A stretch of 64,000 bases of DNA from assembly GCF_019578655.1 (NCBI RefSeq), contig NC_063265.1, positions 13,302,501 through 13,366,500 on the forward strand, in the 5' to 3' direction. The notes below the pieces were generated by a model. That model saw only the letters and a list, made by a program, of their open reading frames with translations, ran no database searches and was not told the DNA's origin. Position 1 is the stretch's first letter; each line of letters begins with the position of its first letter. A program made the position numbers and the translations under genes. Source of the DNA: Ricinus communis. Taxonomy: Eukaryota > Streptophyta > Magnoliopsida > Malpighiales > Euphorbiaceae. Positions 35,512 to 47,894 of this stretch are shown here, in pieces.

Positions 35512-38500
35512 ATGGGTATCAAGGTTAGTTCGATACCTGTAAATTTCTCCTCAATTTGACACCATTTTCACGGTAATGACTCAATTATTTGGGAATTGGT
35601 TGAAATTGTAGGGTTTAACAAAGCTGTTGGCTGATAATGCTCCTAAAGCTATGAAAGAGCAGAAGTTTGAGAGCTATTTTGGCCGCAAGATCGCTATTGA
35701 CGCTAGCATGAGCATCTACCAGTTCCTTGTATGTTGTGTTCTTTCACATTTCTTTTTTTTATTCTTTTAATTAAAGCTTTTTTTTTTATTTATTTTCTTG
35801 GGTATGAAATGAACGGGTTGCTGCTATGAATTGTTGCAGATTGTAGTAGGAAGAAGTGGAACTGAAATGTTGACTAATGAAGCTGGTGAAGTCACTAGGT
35901 TCTTACTCTATTACTTCTCCTCTTTTTTCATTTCCTTTCCTTTCTCTTTTTATCAATGTACTGGAGATTAATTTTTTTTTTTTTTTGAAAAATTTGAATT
36001 TTGGGGCCACCTGGACAAATTATATATATGCATGAGTTTTTGTATAGTTAACATGGGTTTTATTTTTTCTTCTGTTTGTATCGATGTTATCTTGCAGTCA
36101 CTTACAAGGCATGTTTAGTCGGACAATTAGACTTCTCGAGGCTGGAATGAAGCCCGTGTAATGTGTTTCTACTCCTTTTCCTCTGCAATTTGTTTTTCAA
36201 TTATATATTGCTCCTTCGCTTTAGATGTGAGATGGCGAGGTCTTTTGCTTCCTCTAAATCACACAGTCCATCTGTGTTTTCAGCTACGTGTTTGATGGGC
36301 AGCCTCCGGATTTGAAAAAACAGGAGCTAGCAAAACGGTACATTTGATTTTTATGTTTCTTATTTTTCACTTCTTCTGTCCTACCTATGCTTCTTGTTTT
36401 GGCTTCACATGTTTGTAGTTTTTATTATTCATATGATGGTTAAATAATGATTTTACAAACAAATTTTGCAATTTAGTTACTCAAGGAGGGCAGATGCTAC
36501 TGAGGAATTGGCTGCAGCTGTGGAGGTACATTTTAATTTTACTATTCAAGGTTTCTTATTTTTATCTTGCAGTTCTCATTTGACAAAATTCTGTATGCCT
36601 ATTGTAGACTGGTAATAAGGAAGACATTGAAAAATTCAGTAAGCGGACTGTGAAGGTTAGTTCTTTGCTCTATTCTTGTTCCTCTAATAGTGGTTTCTAT
36701 GGTCACTGTCAACATCGTAATCACTTTGAACAGAGATTTGAATAGCAAGATCATTTGTGCCTTTACGTCTGCAGGTGACAAAACAGCATAATGAAGACTG
36801 CAAAAGACTTTTAAGACTAATGGGAGTACCTGTAATTGAGGTATTTTGCCTTAGTTAATATAACCGGTACTGTTTTCAATTTCAATTGTGAATATAGCAC
36901 CTACAAGAGTCAATTAAGAGTATGCATGCACAAATCTGTGACTGATGATGAAATACATGTAGATTGATGCTTGGACATTTCTTCTTTTTCTGCAGGCTCC
37001 TTCTGAAGCAGAGGCAGAGTGTGCTGCACTTTGCAAATCAGGAAAGGCATGTACTCTCTGTTTAGATATTTTGGCTATTTTTGGTTCTTTTCCATGCCCA
37101 TTATGTTTTGCGCAGCATTTGAAATTGGCTTATTTTGTGTCTAATGCTTGAATCTATTCTTGTTCAAGACTGCCTTCAATTTACTGGAAATAAGTAGGAC
37201 CATTTGCTTTCCTAAGGTTTACCAAATTTAGTGAGTTGGGACATGTTTCAAAATTTTTGTATCTTTCAGGTTTATGCTGTAGCTTCTGAGGACATGGATT
37301 CCTTAACTTTTGGAGCTCCTAGGTTTCTTCGTCATTTGATGGATCCCAGCTCAAGAAAAGTCCCAGTTATGGAATTTGAAACTTCAAAGGTGCTTAGAAC
37401 AGTGACCACGGTGCTCTTTTCTGATATTTAATTCACTTTTCTGATGATAATTTTGTTTCAGATTTTGGAGGAGCTGAACCTTACCATGGATCAATTTATT
37501 GACCTCTGCATCCTTTCTGGATGTGATTATTGTGACAGCATTCGAGGTATTCAGAATATTTAGTTATAGCTCTTCCATCTTTAGTCATCTTTATTAAAAT
37601 ATATGTAAGAACTAAAGCTATTATCATTAGTGTGCTTGAGGTTTTGGTAATGCATTAAAGTATTGCAATGGCTAATTCATGCTACAGGAATTGGAGGCAT
37701 GACTGCCTTGAAGCTTATTCGTCAGCATGGCTCCATAGAGAATATTTTGGAGAACATGAATAAAGAGAGGTGATTTTATCTTTCAGCTACAGCACACATA
37801 ATTTTCAGTGGATGCATGTGTTTCATGTCTTTCATATGGTGAATGAATGATCCAATTCGACATACAATGATAACAGTGTTTTCATTATAAATGAGCAAAA
37901 TGTATAAAAACTACGTTGTGTTATTAGTTTGTTCTTGTCAATGAATTTTCAGTTTAAGTTGAAGTGTATAGTTATAGTTTATTTTTCTAGTTAGATCCTT
38001 GAGTTGTCATGTCTGTTTTAGACTAGACTGATCTTCATCTTGGCAAGCCTATTTGCTTGGCTAAATATGAGCACTTTAACAATCCTTGTACCGTAGGTTT
38101 TGATGTTTAGGCATTTGAATAGTGGGTTCACCTTAATAACTATTAGCACATTAACATGTAAACTCTGCGCTATAGTTCATGGTTTGTTCTAGCACTTGAA
38201 TATTCTGTTCATGAAAATGGCATTGTTATGATTCTATCATCAATAATTGTCGGCTGTATATCCCGCAACTTAGAGTATGCTGGTTATGCAGAATGATCAT
38301 ATTCGTTTGCATGATAAGTAGCTTCTTTACATATTTCTTACTGTTTCTATTCGGTATTGATTCATTTCAGGTACCAAATACCAGAGGATTGGCCATATCA
38401 GGAGGCTCGGCGGCTTTTTAAGGAACCACTTGTCCTTGCTGATGAAGAGGAACCTGAGCTTAAGTGGACTGCCCCAGATCAAGAGGTGATTTAACATTCT

Positions 38501-40221
38501 TACATTATGATGTAAACTTTATGGTCTTCTAGTAGGTTTTTTGGCATGTTTCAAGCATTATCTTATCTCATCATCTTTACAGGGGCTGATAACTTTTCTG
38601 GTGAATGAAAATGGGTTCAATAATGATCGGGTGACAAAGGTGAGCCTTCAATTCATTATTACAAATATCCAGTTGCATGTTTTCTTGATGAATGTGTGTT
38701 TATTTGCTTTCATTTTCATAATTGTAACAGGCCATAGAAAAAATTAAAGCAGCTAAGAACAAGTCATCACAGGGCCGGTAAGTGATGTTTTGAGATTGAA
38801 CTGAAACTCTAAGGAGTAATTTGCACTTATCTCATTTTCCTATTTAATTGTCTAATTATGCCCTGTGTCATTTTGTTTCTGGATTTCCTTTACAGATTGG
38901 AATCTTTTTTTAAGCCAGTTGCCAACTCATCTATTCCCATTAAGCGGAAGGTGCGATCCCATTAAGCATTTCAATTGTCATACATTTGCATCTCTGCCTG
39001 AATGTGTTTTTAAGTTTAATACCCAATTGAATCAGCTCTTAGTCCCAAATTAGTTGGGACTGCTGTTTGGGTTAATTTTCCATCTTATTTTGGGATGAAA
39101 ATTGTTTTATCTATTGCGAACTAAGTTACTTTGCGACACTTCAGCCACACTGTCTCTGATTTATGTTTCCTACTATATGCTCCTAACCTCCTATTGGGTT
39201 GCACATTCTATTCTATTATGATATTGGTTGCTGGGAGATATTATTGGCAAAGTTTTCAGTACATTGAGAGTCTAATTTTTAGCATCAGTTGATGTTATGG
39301 CTGTCATTGTTGTGACTTAACTTGCTTTATGTAATTGGCGTGGGCTTGCTGGTGCTTTTCTTCCCCAATTTCTAGTTTTTAAGCAATTGTTTGGACCCAT
39401 GATGCTCAGACCTCGCTGGTTTTAACTTGTTAAAACTCCAAGAAACCATGGTGTTGCCTCCCTTAGCTTACACTGTTCTGTATCCACAATTAAAATTTCC
39501 ACATCAAACTTGTACAATAATGATTTGGTTCTTGTTATTTATTTTTATGACTGCTGGAAGGACGTATGGACAGTAATCTTAAATGAGATTTAAACCCTCT
39601 TTTTCCTTTCTTGAAAATGTTTTAGAAGAATAATGATTCCTCTCCCTTATTTAATCCATTGGGAAGTCTAGAACTGATTGGTACCATAACTTCTTGGTAC
39701 ATTGGATGACAGGAAACTAAATGCGTGCTTCAATCTCCTAAACCAGCAATCAAGTTTAAAATGCTGTCTGTGCAAGCTTGTAATTGTTCCATGCCCAAGG
39801 TCATTGGCAGGTTAAGCCTGCCAATTCTCAATCTAGGTTCCAAGCTCTCAACGCCAGTATCCAGAGGTGTCTGCTTCGGCATATGAAGCTAAAAACTCTG
39901 GTGAACCTTCAGAGCTAATCTCCATTAATCTCTATTCTACTTAGCTCTTTTAGCAGCATAGTTGTCATATACTTGTAGTTACTTTCATGAGGAAAGTGAA
40001 CTGCTGCTTCTAATTTTTTAATTCTGTCCAATGCTATAAATAGTGGATACTGTCAAATTATATATTGGATGTTTAACTCATGGAGGTAATTAGTTGAATG
40101 CCTCTTCTCATTCTTGGTTTTCATTCTTTGTACATTCTTGTGACAGGAAACACCTGATCACACAGCCAAAGAAACAAGTGCTAAAAAGTCAAAGGCTGGA
40201 GGTGGTAGGAAGAAGAAGTAG
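35512..40221 (+). CDS. FEN1: Flap endonuclease 1
   Basis: Seventeen exons fit in phase: 35512..35523, 35612..35728, 35840..35898, 36098..36157, 36284..36337, 36477..36525, 36608..36655, 36775..36840, 36996..37046, 37270..37389, 37462..37546, 37688..37769, 38371..38485, 38583..38639, 38731..38777, 38896..38950 and 40147..40221, giving 383 residues, the family's usual size. It starts MGIKGLTKLL, as FEN1 must, since the N-terminal Gly lies near the active site. Metal ligands are present: Asp34, Asp87, Glu159, Glu161, Asp180, Asp182 and Asp234. The PCNA-binding box QGRLESFF lies before a Lys-rich nuclear localisation tail. The enzyme removes 5' flaps in Okazaki-fragment maturation and long-patch repair. 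The intron after 37046 begins with GC, not GT. Matches At5g26680. Confidence 0.96.
37047..37269 (+). other. GC-AG intron of FEN1
   Basis: The conserved junction [13 protein letters not shown] requires the exon to end at AAG (37046), so the intron starts GCATGT. The nearest GT would add four bases and break the frame. Confidence 0.8.
39005..39075. mobile_element. Possible SINE 3' fragment inside FEN1 intron
   Basis: TTAGTCCCAAATTAGTTGGG resembles the conserved 3' part of Au-type plant SINEs (TAGTCCCAAACTAGTTGGGG as I recall it). It lies in the 1.2-kb last intron, much the longest of the FEN1 introns except the one at 37770-38370. No head region or target-site duplication was identified. Confidence 0.3.
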
Positions 40222-41764
40222 TTAGTCTGGCATCGTAACCTCATCCTACACATGGCTGGTGATCAGGTAAAAAGTTTTTGTTGAATTGCTTGCTTGCTTC
40301 TCTTTTATGAAGAGTATGATAACTGTCTGATATACGGCTATCCAAGCCATTACCTGAGCCCCTGCCCAGCCTCTTCTTGGATGATGACATAGAGAATAAA
40401 ATTATTCTAAAGGTTCCTTAGGAATGGGAAAGGAGGAAAAAATATGCTGGCAGTTTCTCTATGTGGAACAGTTACTGCGTGTTAAGCGTGTTTAATTGTC
40501 TAATGTCCATTATTATGATGCCAGACATTTTAGAAATTTGTTTCTACTTCCTATTCCTGACAGTTAAATATTTCTTTTTGCTTCTATTTATCAAGGTATC
40601 AGTTTTTACATCAGAGAACATCCCTCATAGATTATCCAGAGGATGCTTAGAATGCAGAATGTTTAACCTTCATTGATAATTCTTGTATCTATCTGGGAAA
40701 TTTCGAGGTATATAGTACTTTTTTTTTCCTCTCTCTTCCTGTAGGTTAGTAAGATTTGTGGATGTTGCGATTGATTAATCTACACTTTTGCTTCTGGTTA
40801 CAGTTTAGTGCCATGGCATAATTTTATGTAGTTGCTAGTAACATTGGTCTAGATTGTATAATGCTAGTCTTCATTTGGGGAAATCTGTAATTTTTAGTTG
40901 CATTTGGAAGTACCATGCAGAAGCACGTTAGACCCAGGTTAGTTAGGTCATAACAGTGTTTGGGAGGCAAGAAAGAAGAAATTTGATGGAAAAGATGAGA
41001 AAGAAAGGGAGTAAAACAGAAAGTTGAATTGTATTGGTTCGCAAAGTGTGAAAGTACGGCTACACGACTCTCTTTTCTTATCTTATATTGGAAGTTACAT
41101 GTTTGATCACTAAGCTAAATAACTACAAGCTAAACTTCCACATATGAAGGTCACTAAGCCAAGTCAATCCTGGACCATTTCATACTATTCTACTTTTAAA
41201 TTACAAGCACTATAGTCAGAAACATTCTTCAAAATTCCAATTTGGAATCTTAATATAATTTAAGCGTAGAGGTTGAACTGGAGTATTCGAAACTGAGATT
41301 TACTAAATTGAAATTAAAAGAAATAACTGCTTATGGTTTAGAAAATCTCAGTTCAAGGAAATCTTAGAAATGTTGTATGCATGCCAGGTGCCAATTGATC
41401 TTTGCATGAACAGATGACGGGCCAATCTATATAAGAAAGCCGCTGTTGATTATAACATGAAACATTGCACTGAATCGTCTGGCTTTAATTAAGGAGGTTA
41501 TGTATTCTTCCTTTGAAGATTAATATTGTAAAATCTACAAACTGAGGGGCGCATAAAAGAGGCTCAAATCTATTATTCTAAGGGTCACGATGGTGATGGT
41601 GTCCTATTCTTAGCAGCAATGGTTTCCTTTTCATTTTCACAACTGAAGCTCATGGGTTCATGTGTCCTATTCTTAGTAGCAATGATATCCTTCTCATTTT
41701 TAACTGAGGTCAAGCATTCAGTGGTATAGGCCGAGTATAGAACCTTCATCAGGGGAAACTTAAT
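40222..41764. other. Convergent spacer FEN1/MBOAT
   Basis: Holds the 3' UTR regions of both genes. A direct duplication of about 60 bp with 63-bp period starts with GTGTCCTATTCTTAG at 41599 and 41662, probably in or near the MBOAT 3' UTR. No gene is seen. Confidence 0.5.
41599..41720. repeat. Two-copy tandem duplication, 63-bp period
   Basis: GTGTCCTATTCTTAGCAGCAATGG and GTGTCCTATTCTTAGTAGCAATG, each followed by a TTTCCTTTTCATTTT-like stretch, lie 63 bp apart. It is a recent local duplication close downstream of the MBOAT stop codon. Confidence 0.7.
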
Positions 41765-44700
41765 TTAGTGCTTCCTTTGCTTGGCATCATCAATATGGAA
41801 CATAAGCTGCAAAATAAGCGAATATCAAGAAAAATTGAAAAAACAAAAGAAGAAAACTCATAATCTACTCTTCGAGATTACACAAACATTTCTCGACAAT
41901 TACCTTTGTCCCCACATAAAATGTTATAAACATGCCACCAAATACAGGTAATCCTGCAAGATGGAATATCGTAGCAAATACCCAGCTGCATTCAGGTGTC
42001 TTAACAATTTCAGAATAAACATAAACATAAAAGGAGCAAGGTGATTACTTGCCTTTTCTGGTAAGAAATTGTGAAATCAGCCAATTAATGCCTGATGGTC
42101 CAATAACATAGCCAACAAGGTTTGCGACCTGGATATGAACAGTTAAAAGAAAAATTGCACACATGGTTTAGATATGTATGTTTGATATTTTTGTTTCTAT
42201 AGTGAGGCATATTAGAGAGGCAAGGGGATCTAGAAACAATGGATGTTAAATGCATCCCTTTTCTTGTAGCAACAGTTTTTGCCTGAACAACAAAATGTTG
42301 GCCATTTCAAAAAATTTTGTCAATGAGAAATAATATTAGATTATAAACATGTGTGCTACAATAGCAGGTGGAGCACAGTGAATGCATGACAAAAATTGGC
42401 CCCCATCTACAATTAAATTATACATGTTCATTTAAATACTTCCAAATAGTTTGAAGATAATAACAGCAAGCATGTCTGCCTTCTGTGCAACTATCATCAC
42501 AAAGCAAACAGCCGTATGTAGGGTCCAAATCATTGTATTGCATTCAGCCATATTTTGTCCATGTCTTCTTTGGGTCAAAATCTAATAAAGACTATCTACA
42601 AGAACTAAAAAGAAATGCACCTAAGATGCTCAGAATTTTCCAATGATCAGCATATATATACACTCCACTTTTATATATAAAAAAGAAAATTTAGACTCGG
42701 ATGGGAGTTCTGGATTTAGAGAATTCTTATAGTGAAGATCCTAATTCAAGTCTTAGTACTCTTTTTTCTACCGCTTAAAAGAAACGTTGACCTCTTGTTG
42801 GGAAATGGGTCCCAAGTTAATAAAATGATCGCAGAAGAAATTGTATGCTGTGTATACATACCATTAGACATGTGATGGTGATAGCACCGGCCACTGCTCT
42901 AAGTTCTCGGAAAAGGAACTCCCCAAAAGCATTCTCTGCCTGAGAACGTAACATAGATAACAGAAATAAGGGAATAGGCCATAACCACGGTTCAAACTGA
43001 AGTATCTTCTTATAAAGTCAAGTATCATATTGGATAGTCCACAGAATGACACCTGCATTCCATTTGCCACCGACTTCACCAACATTTCTGGGATAAAGAA
43101 TAAACATGTCAACCATGCCCATGAAATAAGTTTCCTAGGACCAAAGAGAATAAGGTGTCAGGTAGGGGCACATTATACCATGTCTCATACCAGAAAAGTG
43201 ATAAAAAAAGAAAAACTTGGTAGAAGTTAAAATACCACTCTAGATCATGCCAGACCGCAACAAATGTGAATATTACCCATATATTAAGTAGCTTTCTCTG
43301 TGTTCCCCCCAGGGGAATATACATGTACCTGAAATCAAGTGATTCATAAAGCATACATACCACAGAAAAAACAAGGTCGGGGCTGAGGTATAAGAGTTAA
43401 AAGTTGCACCTCACTAGCCATTTATTGTATGAAGCATGCCAATTTTTCCAAAAAGTCTCCAAGTTGTAGCAATTATTAATGCACCTTGGCATGTTCTCAG
43501 GGGCTTCAACGCCACAAATCTAAAAGAAAAGTAATTGTTAAGAACTTCTTCTTATGGTGTAATTAGACACCAAAAACAACAGCTTATAGTTTGTTTACAA
43601 ATTAGGACGAAATTATATAACTGAACCAAGAGACTGCCAAGGGGGCTAGACTAAAGACAGTTCAAGTCCACCAAGGAAAAAAGATTGCAGCCCAACAAAC
43701 ATACCAGTGACCAGAATCGGAAATAGCGCCAAATGAGGTAAAATTTTAGCCACATGAAGTTTAATACCTGCAGCCGTACAAAAAAGTGGTATCATATAAG
43801 ATAACCTGCTCAGAATCTTGTTCAAACATGCATATAAAAAACTTGTAACATGGTTAAGTATCATCTTACCCCGTATCCTATGATGAATATGTCCATAGGG
43901 GATAACAATTTCCAGAGGCCACTGGTTAGTATATACAAATGTAATTAATCCTGTTTTACGAGGGACAAAAATATAATTTTTGTATGTGCCATATCCTTGA
44001 GTTCTAAACACTAACCTGATTGCAAAAGCATTGTAATGAAAAAGATGAGTGAAAAGTTCCATCAGAAGAAAGCTAAATATCCAACGCGACCCATACCAAA
44101 AAACATCTCGGGCAGCATAATTCTTCTGAGGCATATCTAACTGCAGGAAGTATAGGATTTGTAAGTTTCTGTAAATGGAACTAGGAATTACCTAACATTT
44201 TGGGCAGTAAAACTAAATGAACGATGGTCCATACATTTAGCTGCAACCACAATCTTCAAAACCAGAAAACTAGCAGAAAAACGCAACTAGATATGATTCT
44301 CAAACCTAACCTACTGTAGGAATCTGATCCCATTCTCTAGTACTATTCTACGTTTAGCCATAAACAAAAAACATGATCATTAATATGCAACAAAAGATAA
44401 TAATACAAATGAAAGTCACAGACCTGTGAGGCATAGGCATTGAAGCTCATAATTGGTCCGGCAATATAGAGTGGTGCATATACCAAATAAGAAAGGTATA
44501 TGCTAAAGGAAAAATTCACATTTGGGGTACTTCTCTCCTGGGTAAAATAAATAAAATTAAAACTGGAAAAGGAACAATAACATTTTGATGTTACCAACAA
44601 ACAGACAGCAAGTACAATAACAGTTGGACTCATTATTAAGAAGCAACTAACCTGTAGAAATTGGTAGCATGTTTTTCCTGACTTGCAAACATGGCAACGT

Positions 44701-46413
44701 TGAATGTGCTTCTAAGATCACCAGTTCAATAAAATATCAATGAAACTACCGTGTGTTTAGGCACAATTTACTATATACTCTCAAATGACAAAACTGTACT
44801 AGCACAGAAAGACACCCAAATATTGAACACCAGAATAAATATTTCAATTTTGCATAGAATGTAAACCAATCTCCACAAAATAACTGTATGCACTTAATGA
44901 CATGGGTAATAGGGATTCAGTTATCAGCCTAGGCATCAGTAAGATTGTTTCATGCACGATATAAGCATAATTATAGGAGGACAGCAAGGCCGGGCATCAT
45001 TTCCCAATGAATAGGAAAAGCAAAGTTGTTTAACTTCTAGACTAAATTGAGAGAAGAAGCATGTAGTCATGTGAAATATACACAAATTGTAGAGAAGTTA
45101 TGTAACAATACCTTTTGATCAAAACGAGAATCTTGATTTGCCCAATGGTAATCATATCCAAAGCTTATCATGCGTAAAATAACTGTCAGAAACAAAGAAA
45201 AAAAACTTTCCATAACTCTTTTGTTTCCTAACTTGCAAATGGGGGCGTTAAACAATACTTGTGAAACTCAGATCCCATAAAACAAATGAAGTAAAAAGAA
45301 TTCAATTTACCAAAATTAAAGCAAATGTGCCACCGAAAGGTGCCTCGAAAGTTATCCAAAAATGCCAATCTTTGACTATAGAACAAGGGAAGAACTGTTA
45401 GTGAACAGAAGAATATAATTTCTTGTAATGTGAATTAGTAAACAGGTATAGGCATAGGTATAATAACCTTATCCAACTCACCCAAAAATGGAGAATGAAT
45501 ACCCTTCATAAACCCGATTACAAAGAAGGAAAAAAATGTTGAAAACCCAAAGTAGGAAAGAGAAGTAGTTTGTTTGTGCAAAAACCTGCGGAAACACAAA
45601 TCTAGTAAAATATAGCACGAAAATCAGGAAGATGAACGACAACTTAATCAATCTGAAGTGCAACAAAAGATTGTAAAATTGAAAAACCAACAAAAGCATT
45701 AAACTCATTAGGAAAAAAAGCAAGCAAACACACACACCTTTACTAAAACAAAATTAGCCGAGGCAATGAGCAGGATAAATAGAGTGCTGTAATAATACAA
45801 AACAAGAAGAAGGGGAGATTAGAGAAATAACATAAACAACTAAAAAGCATATTAGTTTTGAATAGACGGAAAACAGACCAAGCTCCATGAAGATATAGTA
45901 AGTAGGCTAGAGAAATGAAAAGCCAAACAATTGACATTCCCTTTGCTTTCAAATAAAAAAAAGCTCTGAAGCTATTGGCCAGCACACTAAACATTCCAAA
46001 AACAACAGTAAGAATTGGTAAGTTTACGCGAAAGTTTCTCCATTGAGCATCGGAACCATCCTAAATCAATACATAAAAATAATTAGAAACAGTAATATTA
46101 ATCGATAAAGAACCAACAAGACTCTGAATTTAATGTAATTAAGTTACATTGAGACGAGGAGGAAGAAGCCATCCATTGCGTAAACCGTAGAGCTTTGATT
46201 TATGATCTAGCATTTCCAGAACAATTTTAAACGGAAAAACATTATTTACAAAAAGAATTATAATAATTCAAGAGAAAAAGAAAAGGAGAGGAAGAAGAAG
46301 AAGAAGGGAAGACCGTGAGAGAGATGAAGGGACCGATGGATTATGAAGGCGTAGAAAGCAATCGCATATATCACTAATATGCTTAGCTCTTTTCGCTTCC
46401 ATTCTTTGCTCAT
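41765..46413 (-). CDS. MBOAT-family membrane acyltransferase (GUP1/HHAT-like)
   Basis: Nineteen exons fit in phase: 46314..46413, 46148..46206, 45879..46060, 45738..45786, 45482..45585, 45311..45375, 45112..45182, 44652..44711, 44424..44537, 44016..44140, 43870..43921, 43705..43767, 43410..43519, 43236..43328, 43053..43134, 42862..42939, 42053..42128, 41904..41953 and 41765..41806, giving 524 residues. The start MSKEWKRKELSILVIYAIAF leads into the first membrane span. Many hydrophobic segments follow. MBOAT hallmarks are present: FWKNWHASYNKWLVRYMYIP with its invariant polar residues, and the catalytic-type His in FTFVAVWHDLEW. Yeast Gup1 and animal HHAT relatives act in the ER on lipid anchors or protein palmitoylation; the plant substrate is not established to my knowledge. 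The intron after exon 17 starts GCAAGT. Resembles At1g57600. Confidence 0.92.
41954..42052 (-). other. GC-AG intron of the MBOAT gene
   Basis: Exon 17 ends AGAAAAG and is followed by GCAAGT, the preferred context of GC donors. With it the frame continues into GLPVFGG; reading through instead gives a stop within three codons. Confidence 0.8.
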
Positions 46414-46760
46414 CTTCGTTTTTTGGACGCAGTTTACTGTTTTTGATGAGTTTAGAAATCACAGACTTCTTCTTCTTCTTCTTCTTCTAAGAATACCAAA
46501 TTTAATCAGGCGTCGAGGAGACAGCACCAGTGGCAGTTTGCTCCCACGATTGTGCAGAAGATGAAAAATCACGCCATTTTATTTCACAATTGAAACTGTG
46601 TCGTTTCTGTTGTTCCGTTGCCATGTCAATCATGGGACCCACATGCAATGTGCCATGTCACAGTTCAAACGAGAGAAAGAAAAAAGACAAGCACTTCTGG
46701 ACTGGGCTTAGGAGGGCATTACTCGGATAACTTTCTTTTAAGTAGCCCGGCTCGCATGGA
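46414..46760 (-). promoter_or_regulatory. Leader and promoter region of the MBOAT gene
   Basis: Contains a (CTT)n tract at about 46468-46488 (GAA on the transcript), CGTCGAGGAGAC, and TGGGCTTAG near 46704, a site-II-like element. No clear TATA box was found on the minus strand, which fits a broadly expressed gene. Confidence 0.35.
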
Positions 46761-47859
46761 CCAACATCGCAAGGCAGGCATCAACTAAATCTTCCAACTG
46801 GATGTCCGCACTTCACCACTAGATATCAAACTGTCGAGAAGGAGAAGAGATTAGCAATAGCTGTAACAAGAGATTCAGAAAAGGGACACTTGCTGATTCA
46901 ACATTGAATCATTAGAGCCAGCCAAAGATGGTAAAGTATTTGAGACTGTATGCCTTAACAAGAAAAAGTATTACACCTAGCTCTCTTTCTTGAAGAGCCT
47001 AGCCGGAAATGAACCTTCTTTTCATAGCTCAAAATGAATTTTCGTTTCATCTCTCCTGTGCTCGGAAAGTGCGATATTAAATATTCTTTCTTCTGTTAAT
47101 TAAGATGCCTTCATCAATCCAATTCAAGGGGCAATCACTTAGGCCCGGGCCAAGTCAGTGGGGGATCCTGTCGGACAATCGTAGTCTATGCCATATCATT
47201 GCCACCCATTGGTATATGCTAATAAATCCACCCGACCGATAGGTTCACCGGTAATTCAACACTAAATTGGTTAGATTTTTCTATTGAATTAAATAAAAAT
47301 ATTAATCGGTAAAACTCGAGCAATCTAGCTCGATATTTCAATAATTTGATTATCAATTCATATAGATCGATAGATATTGTTCTAATTCGTGACTTTTCTT
47401 TGGATAAATAAAAAAAGACCACCTTCAATTTTTCTTTTCGAAAAAACATTTCAGTTTTAGTTTATTCATTGGCAAAAATAATTTTGTTATTTTTTATAAC
47501 AAAAAACTACTTAATAGCTTACTTTGATAACAAATTACTATAACTAGTCGTTTGTCCGTATTTTGCATGACCATTGTTATTATTTTGATTATAAAATTAA
47601 GTTTATAGGTATAATTTAATATATTTTAAATATTTAATACTAATTAATATTATTTAAAAAAATAATAGCAAACTAACTATAATTTTTAAATATTTCTAAC
47701 TTTTTTTAAAAATTTATTAGTATAATATTATTTTTAAAATATTTATTTATTAATTCTAATATTGTATAAATGAATACTACCAATATAATTGATACATATG
47801 TCAAAATAAAAATTCCATATATTTCAAAAACTAAATATATATGTCAAAAAATTTAGATC

Positions 47860-47894
<35 letters not shown>

